DNA from: DATAFF01 sp044870245
GTDB taxonomy: Bacteria > Pseudomonadota > Alphaproteobacteria > Rhizobiales > Aestuariivirgaceae
DNA length: 37,689 bases
NCBI GenBank assembly: GCA_044870245.1
Contig: JBIOYR010000032.1
Coordinates: 1-37,689, forward strand
Direction of reading: 5' to 3'
A program made the translations under genes and the position numbers. Under the pieces are notes generated by a model. That model ran no database searches, was not told where the DNA came from, and worked only from the letters and a program-made list of their open reading frames with translations. This document shows, one piece after another, positions 6,500 through 15,534 of the stretch; within the stretch, counting starts at the first letter, position 1; every line of letters begins with the position of its first letter.

Positions 6500-7086
6500 T
6501 CCTCCACCTCCTGCACGCCGATCGTCGTGATGGCACGCAGCCGCCACCGATCAGCGCTGCGCGTCAGCATGGTTTGCGATAGTGGCGCGATGTCGATGCG
6601 CCAGAACGACTGCGCCGTTCCGGCGATGGCATGCACGATGGCAGCGCGGATCACCGCCGGCGGCGCCACCATGACGGTATGACCGGTGAGCGACGCTCCG
6701 ACATGGTCGAGGAAGGCCCCGACCCGCTCCTTGAGCTGACGGTGGCTCTCCCCGCCATGCGGCGCAGCCGTGTCGTCTGAAAGCCAGGCAGCGATCGCCT
6801 CCGGCTCGGCCGCTGCAATCGCCTCGAACGACGCACCGGCCCAGCGTCCATGATCGCATTCCGCCAGCGCCGGCGCGATGGTGCCCACGAGACCGAGCGC
6901 TTCGGCGGTCTGCCGTGCCGCGACCGTCGGGCTGATCAGCACCCGCTCGGCTGGGTGGACCCGCAACGCCGATTGTCGCGCAAGCCTTTCGCCGGCCGCA
7001 TCCAGCGGCTCATCGGCAGGAAATTCCGTCCGCCGCTGGCTGCGCGTCGCCGCAGTTGCGATCAGGGTCACCCGAACCGCGATCAT
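6496..7086 (-). CDS. Histidine-phosphatase-fold protein lacking both catalytic histidines
   Basis: The 196-residue protein aligns with the phosphoglycerate-mutase/CobC-like histidine phosphatase superfamily. It keeps FPADEPLDAAGERLA, the SPTVAARQTAEAL segment with its arginine (R58), the acid in AECDHGRWAG (E76) and GGESH (111-115). However, the N-terminal LxRHGxT motif reads LIATAAT, so the phospho-accepting histidine is threonine. The later SHGG-type motif reads MVAPPAVIR, so the second histidine is also gone. It is probably a pseudo-enzyme or a binding protein. I chose the ATG at 7086, preceded by GGGGAGGT at good spacing; an extension to 7158 would run through the riboswitch region. Related genes are often found beside cbtB-cbtA, which suggests a cobalt or cobalamin connection (recollection and inference). 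Confidence 0.82.
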   Translation of the reverse strand: MIAVRVTLIATAATRSQRRTEFPADEPLDAAGERLARQSALRVHPAERVLISPTVAARQTAEALGLVGTIAPALAECDHGRWAGASFEAIAAAEPEAIAAWLSDDTAAPHGGESHRQLKERVGAFLDHVGASLTGHTVMVAPPAVIRAAIVHAIAGTAQSFWRIDIAPLSQTMLTRSADRWRLRAITTIGVQEVEE

Positions 7087-7118
7087 TTGACACCTCCCCT
7101 GGCCTTTCCTAAGATCGC

Positions 7119-7212
7119 TGATCGTCACCAAGGCAGGAAGCCGGTGCAAGTCCGGCACGGTCGCGCCACTGTGAGCGGTTCTTCCGCAAGTCAGGTCTTG
7201 CCAGGTGATCGA
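7119..7212 (+). promoter_or_regulatory. Cobalamin (B12) riboswitch upstream of cbtB-cbtA
   Basis: The conserved cobalamin aptamer elements appear in order: GGAAGCCGGTG with CAAGTCCGGC (7137-7156), CGGTCGCGCCACTGT with the B12 box GCCACTG (7158-7172), AAGTCAGG (7188-7195), and the closing GCC (7200-7202). An outer stem is formed by CACC (7126-7129) with GGTG (7204-7207), flanked by GATC repeats. The expression platform probably includes the hairpin CGGGA/TCCCG (about 7225-7241) just before the Shine-Dalgarno GGAGG and the cbtB GTG at 7256. Binding of adenosylcobalamin would be expected to reduce cbtB-cbtA expression. Confidence 0.93.
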
Positions 7213-7255
7213 GGACCAGGGCGCCGGGACGCGTCATCCCGAAGGAGGTTGAACC

Positions 7256-7465
7256 GTGAGCCATGCAACTGTCACGCTCCCCGCGCAGGGGACTGCCATT
7301 CCGCTTCGGGAGTTGTTGCCCTGGGCCATCTTCGCCGGGCTGCTCTGCCTCATCGCGATCTATTTCATCACCACCGAGCAGGGCGCGACAGCGCTCTTCT
7401 CCGGCACCGACATCCACGAATTCGTGCATGACGGCCGCCATCTTCTCGGCTTTCCCTGCCACTGA
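7256..7465 (+). CDS. cbtB: Cobalt transporter subunit CbtB
   Basis: CbtB is the small single-span partner of CbtA in a predicted cobalt uptake system that supplies B12 synthesis. The 69-residue product has one hydrophobic helix (about residues 20-40, LLPWAIFAGLLCLIAIYFIT). Its C-terminus is rich in histidine and ends in cysteine and histidine (DIHEFVHDGRHLLGFPCH), which is diagnostic for the family and plausibly binds the metal. It begins with GTG at 7256 after a clear GAAGGAGG site at seven bases. The gene sits directly behind the cobalamin riboswitch and 18 bp before cbtA. The transport role rests on comparative genomics of the family. Confidence 0.93.
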   Translation: MSHATVTLPAQGTAIPLRELLPWAIFAGLLCLIAIYFITTEQGATALFSGTDIHEFVHDGRHLLGFPCH

Positions 7466-7483
7466 TCCGACAAGGCGTTGCCG

Positions 7484-8284
7484 ATGATGCGGGCTCTGTT
7501 GATCCGCGGCATGCTCGTGGGCGTGCTCGCCGGCCTTCTGTCCTTCGGTGTGGCGCGTGTGCTCGGTGAGCCTCAGGTCGATCGCGCCATTGCCTATGAG
7601 GAGCAGATGGACGCCGCTCATGCCGTCGCCGGCGAAGCCGACCATCAGCATGGCACGACCGCCGCGGCCGGACATGACCACGGCGCCGCCGAGCAAGCGG
7701 TGAGCCGTGGCACCCAGCGCGGCATCGGCCTTCTCACCGCCAGCGTGGTCTATGGCGCGGCATTGGGTGGTCTCTTCGCCATCGTCTTTGGACTCGTCTA
7801 TGGCCGGGTCGGTCCATGGGACGCGCGAACCACAGCACTCCTTCTCGCGGTCGCTGCGTTCCTGGCCATCTATTTCGTTCCCACCATCAAATATCCGGCC
7901 AATCCGCCAGCGGTCGGCATCGACGATACCATCGTCTGGCGCACTCAGCTGTTCTTCGCGATGATCGCCATGGCAATTGCCGCGATGATCGTCGCCGTGG
8001 TGGTCGCCAAGGCATCTGCCAGAACGCGTGGCGCCTGGGACGCGACGTTGCTCGGCAGTGCCGTCTTTGTCGGCCTGGTGGTCCTTGCCGGAATGCTGAT
8101 GCCGACCCTCGACGAGGTTCCTGCCGACTTCCCCGCCGATGTGCTTGCCGAGTTCCGCATGGCCTCGCTCGCCATTCAAGGGACGCTGTGGGCAACCCTT
8201 GGTCTCGTCTTTGGCCGCGTCGTCGACTCCGTGCTGCGCGACACCACGAGAACCCTGCCCTCCGCCCGCGCATCGTCTCCCTAA
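7484..8284 (+). CDS. cbtA: Cobalt transporter subunit CbtA
   Basis: CbtA is the polytopic membrane subunit of the CbtAB cobalt transporter. The 266-residue protein begins MMRALLIRGMLVGVLAGLLSFGVARVLGEPQVDRAI, the family N-terminus, and has about five or six hydrophobic segments. A histidine-rich loop between the first two (HAVAGEADHQHGTTAAAGHDHGAAE) is a likely metal-binding patch. The conserved YFVPTIKYPANPPAVG motif is present. I chose the ATG at 7484; an in-frame TTG at 7478 adds only two residues. It is co-transcribed with cbtB and thus under the B12 riboswitch. Its TAA overlaps the stop codon of the convergent yggS by three bases. Confidence 0.93.
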   Translation: MMRALLIRGMLVGVLAGLLSFGVARVLGEPQVDRAIAYEEQMDAAHAVAGEADHQHGTTAAAGHDHGAAEQAVSRGTQRGIGLLTASVVYGAALGGLFAIVFGLVYGRVGPWDARTTALLLAVAAFLAIYFVPTIKYPANPPAVGIDDTIVWRTQLFFAMIAMAIAAMIVAVVVAKASARTRGAWDATLLGSAVFVGLVVLAGMLMPTLDEVPADFPADVLAEFRMASLAIQGTLWATLGLVFGRVVDSVLRDTTRTLPSARASSP

Positions 8285-8934
8285 CCCCGACTGCCGAATA
8301 TTGCCGAGCCGATCCGTACATGGGTGGCCCCGAAGGCGATCGCCGTCTCGAAATCGCTGCTCATCCCCATGCTCAGCGCCGCAAGCCCGTTGCGTTGTGC
8401 GATCTTGCGCAGCAAAGCGAAATGGAGCGCCGGCTCGTCCTCGATCGGCGGCACGCACATCAGCCCCTCGATGGCGAGCCCGAGCTCCGACCGACAAAGC
8501 GCCACCAGGGCATCGGTATCGGCGACGCTGACGCCTGACTTCTGTGGCTCCTCGCCCGTATTGACCTGAATGAACAGCCTTGGGCGCCGCTGCTGACGTT
8601 CCATCTCCTTTGCCACCGCCCGTGCCAGCCTCTCGCGATCGATCGTCTGGATGACATCGAACAGCGCCACCGCATCGCCGGCCTTGTTGGTCTGGAGCGG
8701 CCCGACCAGATGCAGCTCGAGATCGCGGTGGAGCGCCCTGAGCGCCGGCCATTTGCCCTTGGCTTCCTGAACCCGGTTCTCCCCGAACACCCGCTGGCCG
8801 CCGGCAAGGACCGGTGTGACGGCGTCCGGCCCGAAGGTCTTGCTCACCGCCACCAGGGTGACGGAGGAAGCCTCCCGTCCTGCTCTTTCTGCCGCCGCGG
8901 CAATCCTTGCCCGCACATCGTCAAGACCGCTCAT
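8281..8934 (-). CDS. yggS: PLP homeostasis protein, YggS/PROSC family
   Basis: This 217-residue protein is an alanine-racemase-fold PLP-binding protein that buffers pyridoxal phosphate and affects amino-acid metabolism. The PLP lysine is K32 in VAVSKTFG. Other family marks are FGENRVQEAKGKW, LHLVGPLQTNK, IQVNTGEEPQKSGV, GLMCVPP, LSMGMSSDFETAIAFGATHVRIGSAIFG. The ATG at 8934 (MSGLDDVRARI) is the usual start; the open frame upstream to 9000 would overlap leuS. It diverges from leuS with 58 bp between starts and its stop codon overlaps that of cbtA. No catalytic activity is known for the family. Confidence 0.95.
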   Translation of the reverse strand: MSGLDDVRARIAAAAERAGREASSVTLVAVSKTFGPDAVTPVLAGGQRVFGENRVQEAKGKWPALRALHRDLELHLVGPLQTNKAGDAVALFDVIQTIDRERLARAVAKEMERQQRRPRLFIQVNTGEEPQKSGVSVADTDALVALCRSELGLAIEGLMCVPPIEDEPALHFALLRKIAQRNGLAALSMGMSSDFETAIAFGATHVRIGSAIFGSRG

Positions 8935-8992
8935 GGGGCGAGAGGATTGACCGAGCTTGCCCGTCAGCACAAGTGCTGGTACTCCACGGCTG

Positions 8993-11593
<2,601 letters not shown>

Positions 11594-11605
11594 CGGGGAC
11601 TAGCC

Positions 11606-12103
11606 TTGTCGCATTGGAGATTTGCAGGCGCACTTGCGGTGGCTCTGGTGCTGGCCGGTTGCGGTTTCCAGCCGCTCTATGGCGAGCGCGAGGGAACCGC
11701 CCCGCTGACCGCGGCGCTGAACGGCGTCGCCGTCGACCAGCAGAAGACCCGCGTCGGCCAGCTGATCCGCAACGAATTCCTCGCCGATGTACCCCCCGGT
11801 CAGGGCGGTGTATCGAACTGGCGGTTGGAAATCGAGCCGGAGGCCCGCGAGATCAATGAGATCGAGGCGCCCAACACCGACGTGCTGCGCAAGACCTACC
11901 GGCTGAACGTCACATTCCGGCTCTCCGACAACCGCACCGGCAAGCCCGTCTATTCCGGCAGGACCTTTTCCTATGTCTCTTATGATCGGGTAACCTCGCC
12001 CCTCGCCAATGTCCAGGCCGCGACCAATGCCGAGGAACGCGCCGCCCGCGAGGTCGGCACCGACATCCGCACCCGGATCGCTGCCTATCTCGCCTCGCTC
12101 TAG
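11606..12103 (+). CDS. lptE: LPS assembly lipoprotein LptE
   Basis: LptE is the outer-membrane lipoprotein plug of the LptDE complex that inserts lipopolysaccharide at the cell surface. The 165-residue product begins with a TTG codon and has a lipoprotein signal with lipobox LAGC (C19) followed by GFQPLYG, the hallmark of the alphaproteobacterial family. The mature part is a mixed alpha/beta domain with RVGQLIRNEFL and YRLNVTFRLSDNRTGKPVYSG. It sits 12 bp after leuS and 14 bp before holA, the standard operon order in this class. The start codon is the only doubtful detail. Confidence 0.9.
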   Translation: MSHWRFAGALAVALVLAGCGFQPLYGEREGTAPLTAALNGVAVDQQKTRVGQLIRNEFLADVPPGQGGVSNWRLEIEPEAREINEIEAPNTDVLRKTYRLNVTFRLSDNRTGKPVYSGRTFSYVSYDRVTSPLANVQAATNAEERAAREVGTDIRTRIAAYLASL

Positions 12104-12117
12104 AGCATGATGCCCGA

Positions 12118-13155
12118 ATGGCCGTCCTGAAAGCCGAGCGACTGGCAAGCTATCTGCGCGACCGCGATCCCGCGATCCACGCCTTGTTGATCTATGGCGG
12201 CGATCTCGGCGCGGTGCGCGAGCACGCCGTCAAGGTCATCGAGGCCAACGGTGTCCGATCCGACGATCCGTTCAACCCGGTGCTCATCGCCGACCAGGCG
12301 TTGATCGCCAATCCCGGTCTGCTGGCGAACGAGATCGCCGCCATCCCGATGTTCGGCGGCCGCCGCATCGTGTGGATTCGCGATGCCGGGCAGGGTCTGG
12401 CCAAGGCGCTCGAGCCGCTGCTCCATCAGCCGGTTTCGGGGCTCGTCGTCGCCGAATCCGACAGCCTCGCCAAATCGAGCAAGCTGCGCCAGCTCTTCGA
12501 GCGCTCATCCTCGACCCTGGCGGTCGCCCTCTATGACGACATCGCCAAGGATTATGACAGCCTCATCGCTTCCATCCTGTCCAAACCCGGCCTCGATCTC
12601 ACCGACGACGCCCGCCATCATCTCAAGGATCTGCTTGGAACCGATCGTCGTCTCGCCCGCAGCGAGCTCGAAAAGCTCGCACTCCATGCCCATGGCAAGC
12701 GCCTGATCGACGTCGCCGATATCGACGCGGTCTGCGGCGACACCGCCACCGCTACCCTCGACGAGGCGCTCGACCGTGCCCTGGAGGGTGAGATCGCAGC
12801 ATCGGCCCGTGCACTCGCCCGCCTTGCTGCCGCCGGCGAGACGGGTGGTCGAATCCTTTCGGTAGCGGCACAATCCCTTGCTGCTCTTGACCGTTTCAGA
12901 TCCGAAATAGATAGAGGTGGATTCTTCGACCAGGTCCTGCGCAGCGCCCGCCCGCCAGTGTTCTTTCAGCGCCAGGCGAGCATCCGCCGCCAGCTCCGCC
13001 TCTGGGATGCCGCGGCGCTGCAGAGTGCCGCAGCGACCGTCCATGCCGCGGTGACCGCGATCAGGCAGCGCCCGGCTCTCGAGACCCCGCTCGCCGAGCG
13101 GACGGTTCTGGCGCTTGCCCGCCGCGCCCAGACTCAAGGGCGGCGGCAGAGCTGA
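12118..13155 (+). CDS. holA: DNA polymerase III delta subunit
   Basis: HolA opens the beta sliding clamp as part of the clamp-loader complex. The 345-residue protein has the three-domain AAA+-like architecture without a working Walker A. It carries the N-terminal IHALLIYGGDLGAVREHA, SGLVVAESDSLAKSSKLRQLFE and the collar-domain LSVAAQSLAALDRFRSEI. The ATG at 12118 follows lptE by 14 bp. The 3' end converges on parB, and the last 95 bp are coding on both strands. The overlap does not disturb any conserved part of HolA, whose last helix (ETPLAERTVLALARRA) is close to its end. Confidence 0.93.
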   Translation: MAVLKAERLASYLRDRDPAIHALLIYGGDLGAVREHAVKVIEANGVRSDDPFNPVLIADQALIANPGLLANEIAAIPMFGGRRIVWIRDAGQGLAKALEPLLHQPVSGLVVAESDSLAKSSKLRQLFERSSSTLAVALYDDIAKDYDSLIASILSKPGLDLTDDARHHLKDLLGTDRRLARSELEKLALHAHGKRLIDVADIDAVCGDTATATLDEALDRALEGEIAASARALARLAAAGETGGRILSVAAQSLAALDRFRSEIDRGGFFDQVLRSARPPVFFQRQASIRRQLRLWDAAALQSAAATVHAAVTAIRQRPALETPLAERTVLALARRAQTQGRRQS

Positions 13156-14032
13156 GCGGCCCGCTCGGCCGTCGCGTCAGCCGGTTGCAGATCTCGTCCA
13201 ATTGTTCAAGGGTGCGGTAGCGGATCACCACCCGACCCCCGGCCCTGCCCCGATCATCGACCTCGACCGCCAGCCCCAGTGCCTCGGACAGCGCCGATTC
13301 CAGGGCCTGGACATTCGGGTCCTTCTCTGCCCGCTCCCGTCCGGCCCCGCGCTCCTGCCGCGGCTGGCGCGCCAGCTCCTCCGCCTCGCGGACCGACAGC
13401 CCGAACTTGACGATCCGCTCGGCCAGCGCCTCCGCATCCCCCGCCGCCACCAATGTCCTGGCATGACCGGCAGTAAGCTGTCCCTGCTCGAGCTGAGCCC
13501 TCACCGAATCCGGCAACTGCAGGAGGCGCAGCGTGTTGGCGATATGGCTGCGGCTCTTGCCGACGGCTTCGGCCAATTGCTGCTGAGTGTAGGAGAACTG
13601 CTCGATCAGCTGCGCATAGGCCCGCGCCTCTTCCAACGCATTGAGGTCGCTGCGCTGGACATTCTCGACCAGCGCGATTTCCAGCGCCGCCGCGTCGCTG
13701 ACTTCGCGGATCAGCACCGGCAATTCATGCAGGCCGGCGCGTTGAGCCGCCCGCCACCGTCTTTCGCCGGCAACGATCTCATGACCCTGGCCATCCGCCC
13801 GCGGCCTGACCACCAGCGGCTGCAGCAGGCCCTTCTCGCGGATCGACTGTGCCAGCTCCTCGAGCGCGGCATCCTCGAATGTCCGCCGCGGATTGTTGGG
13901 ATTGGGCGTGATCGTCTCGATCGGCAGATGCCGCAGCGACCGAACATCCTGGACGAATGTCTCCTCGGTGACGTCATCACCGATCAGCGCCGCCAATCCT
14001 CGTCCAAGCCGCCGCTTCTGTTGCTGGTTCAT
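13061..14032 (-). CDS. parB: Chromosome-partitioning protein ParB
   Basis: ParB is the CTP-dependent clamp that loads at parS and organises the origin region. The 323-residue product starts MNQQQKRRLGRGLAALIGD. It carries the CTP-binding box GERRWRAAQRAG (89-100), the LVENVQRSDLNALEEARAY segment, a helix-turn-helix (about 147-170, TQQQLAEAVGKSRSHIANTLRLL) and the C-terminal dimerisation domain ending near residue 287 (IRYRTLEQLDEICNRL). The remaining 36 residues are an Arg/Ser/Gly/Ala-rich tail, most of it encoded antisense to the end of holA. Two near-consensus parS sites are in the window. It follows parA with a 40-bp gap. Confidence 0.97.
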   Translation of the reverse strand: MNQQQKRRLGRGLAALIGDDVTEETFVQDVRSLRHLPIETITPNPNNPRRTFEDAALEELAQSIREKGLLQPLVVRPRADGQGHEIVAGERRWRAAQRAGLHELPVLIREVSDAAALEIALVENVQRSDLNALEEARAYAQLIEQFSYTQQQLAEAVGKSRSHIANTLRLLQLPDSVRAQLEQGQLTAGHARTLVAAGDAEALAERIVKFGLSVREAEELARQPRQERGAGRERAEKDPNVQALESALSEALGLAVEVDDRGRAGGRVVIRYRTLEQLDEICNRLTRRPSGPLSSAAALESGRGGQAPEPSARRAGSREPGAA

Positions 14033-14072
14033 TGCCTCAAGCTCTTTCGTTCTGCCAACGAAACGATCCCCC

Positions 14073-14891
14073 TCACGCGGCCCGCAAATCCCGCTCCCGC
14101 CGGATCACCTCCGACGCCAGCTTGATATAGGCCTGACTTCCCATGCAGTCGGAATCGTAAAGCAGCACCGGCTTGCCATAGGACGGCGCCTCCGAGATCC
14201 GGACATTGCGCGGTATGACCGTCTCATAGACCTTTTCGCCAAGCACGCTGCGGACATCCTGCGCCACCTGTTCCGACAGCGAGTTCCGCCGGTCGAACAT
14301 GGTCAGCACCACGCCCTGAATCTCGAGCCGCGAATTGAGATTGGCTCGCACCCGCTCGACCGTCTTGAGAAGCTGGCTCAGCCCTTCCAGCGCGAAAAAT
14401 TCGCATTGCAGCGGCACCAGCACCGCATCCGCCGCCGACAGTGCATTGATCGTGAGGAGGTTGAGCGATGGCGGACAGTCGAGCAGCACATAGCTGTAGG
14501 CCTGACCAACAGCCGCCAATTGGCCAATCGCGTCATGAAGCCGGTGGGTCTTGCGGTCGAAATCGGCAAGCTCGAGCTCGGCGCCCAGCAGATCCATGGT
14601 CGATGGCGCGCAGTGGAGCCGCGGGATGCCCGATTCGACGATGATCGATTTGAGGTCGGTCTCGCCGATCAGCACATGATAGGTCGACCACCGCATTCCC
14701 TGACGCGACACTCCGAGGCCGGTCGAGGCATTGCCCTGTGGATCGAGATCGACGATCAGCACCTCCTCCCCCACGGCCGCCAGCGCCGTGCCGAGATTGA
14801 TCGCCGTGGTGGTCTTCCCGACACCACCCTTCTGATTGGCGATCGCCAGCACGCGCGGCCGTGAGTGATTGCGGTCAGTTGCGCCTTGCAC
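14073..14891 (-). CDS. parA: Chromosome-partitioning ATPase ParA
   Basis: ParA is the Walker-type ATPase that moves ParB-parS complexes. The 272-residue form carries the deviant Walker A KGGVGKTTT (21-29), the VDLDPQGNASTG motif and DCPPSLNLLTINAL. The start is ambiguous: the GTG at 14891 has AGGGGG at seven bases and overlaps rsmG by 17 bp, whereas a TTG at 14933 would add 14 residues and overlap rsmG by 59 bp. I prefer the GTG. It is the middle gene of the mnmG-rsmG-parA-parB run, close to the presumed origin. Confidence 0.96.
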   Translation of the reverse strand: MQGATDRNHSRPRVLAIANQKGGVGKTTTAINLGTALAAVGEEVLIVDLDPQGNASTGLGVSRQGMRWSTYHVLIGETDLKSIIVESGIPRLHCAPSTMDLLGAELELADFDRKTHRLHDAIGQLAAVGQAYSYVLLDCPPSLNLLTINALSAADAVLVPLQCEFFALEGLSQLLKTVERVRANLNSRLEIQGVVLTMFDRRNSLSEQVAQDVRSVLGEKVYETVIPRNVRISEAPSYGKPVLLYDSDCMGSQAYIKLASEVIRRERDLRAA

Positions 14892-15534
14892 CCTCGAACC
14901 CCCTGATCTCCACGATGCATCCCGATGAATCAACCAGGCTCGGATGCTTCATTGCCTCGATTCTCCAAGATTTTGTGGTTTCGGTCAATTCTCTGTCCAC
15001 ATCTTGGCCTTTATGAAACAACGCCCGCGTCTGCGAGCCGGCAAAAGGCGCGGCCATCGCCACCAGCGCGTCCAGTCCGGCAAGCGCCCGGGCGGTAATG
15101 ACATCGGCCACCCCGCCGACCGTGTCCGCGCCCATCTGCTCGATCCGGCCTTGGTGAATCCTAGCGGAACTGTTGGTGATTCGCGCGGCCTGGCGGAGGA
15201 AAGCGACCTTTTTTCCGTTGCTCTCGATGAGATGGATGCTGCTGTCCGCCTGGCCGGACAGCGTGATTGCCAGAACCAGGCCGGGAAACCCTGCCCCACT
15301 GCCGAGATCGACCAGCCGCCCGGCCTCGCTGCCGATGAGCGGCAGCAATTGCAGGCTGTCCGCCACATGCCGGGTCCAGATTTCGGCCGGGCTCGCCGGG
15401 CCGATCAGATTGATGCGGTCCTGCCAGTGTAGCAGCAGTGTCACATAGGCTTTGAGCCGGTCGAGTGATTCACGTGAAACACCGAAGAGCTCGGCAATGT
15501 CCTCCGGCGTCGCCTCAGTCCGCCGGCGCGGCAT
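14875..15534 (-). CDS. rsmG: 16S rRNA (guanine-527-N7) methyltransferase RsmG (GidB)
   Basis: RsmG methylates G527 of 16S rRNA using S-adenosylmethionine. The 219-residue protein has the SAM motif RLVDLGSGAGFPGLVLAI, IHLIESNGKKVAFLRQAAR and DVITARALAGLDALV, all typical. The N-terminal helix LKAYVTLLLHWQDRINLIGP is also conserved. Its ATG overlaps the end of mnmG by 20 bp and its end overlaps parA. A parS site (15466-15481) is embedded in its codons for the segment GVSRESL, so this DNA serves both coding and segregation. Confidence 0.96.
   Translation of the reverse strand: MPRRRTEATPEDIAELFGVSRESLDRLKAYVTLLLHWQDRINLIGPASPAEIWTRHVADSLQLLPLIGSEAGRLVDLGSGAGFPGLVLAITLSGQADSSIHLIESNGKKVAFLRQAARITNSSARIHQGRIEQMGADTVGGVADVITARALAGLDALVAMAAPFAGSQTRALFHKGQDVDRELTETTKSWRIEAMKHPSLVDSSGCIVEIRGFEGARRN
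15466..15481. promoter_or_regulatory. parS: parS site within rsmG
   Basis: The 16 bases read TGATTCACGTGAAACA, matching the universal parS TGTTTCACGTGAAACA at 15 of 16 positions (T to A at position 3). It lies inside the rsmG coding sequence, 1.4 kb from parB and about 8.5 kb from the presumed origin. It is the expected nucleation point for the ParB encoded next door. Confidence 0.85.

Noticed and set aside
7109..8752. A 547-codon minus-strand frame across the riboswitch, cbtBA and part of yggS
   Set aside because: It crosses a well-supported riboswitch and three real genes in other frames and has low-complexity translation.
14892..14933. TTG start of parA giving 14 extra residues
   Set aside because: It would overlap rsmG by 59 bp. 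The GTG at 14891 has a better ribosome-binding site and gives the usual length. The alternative is not excluded.
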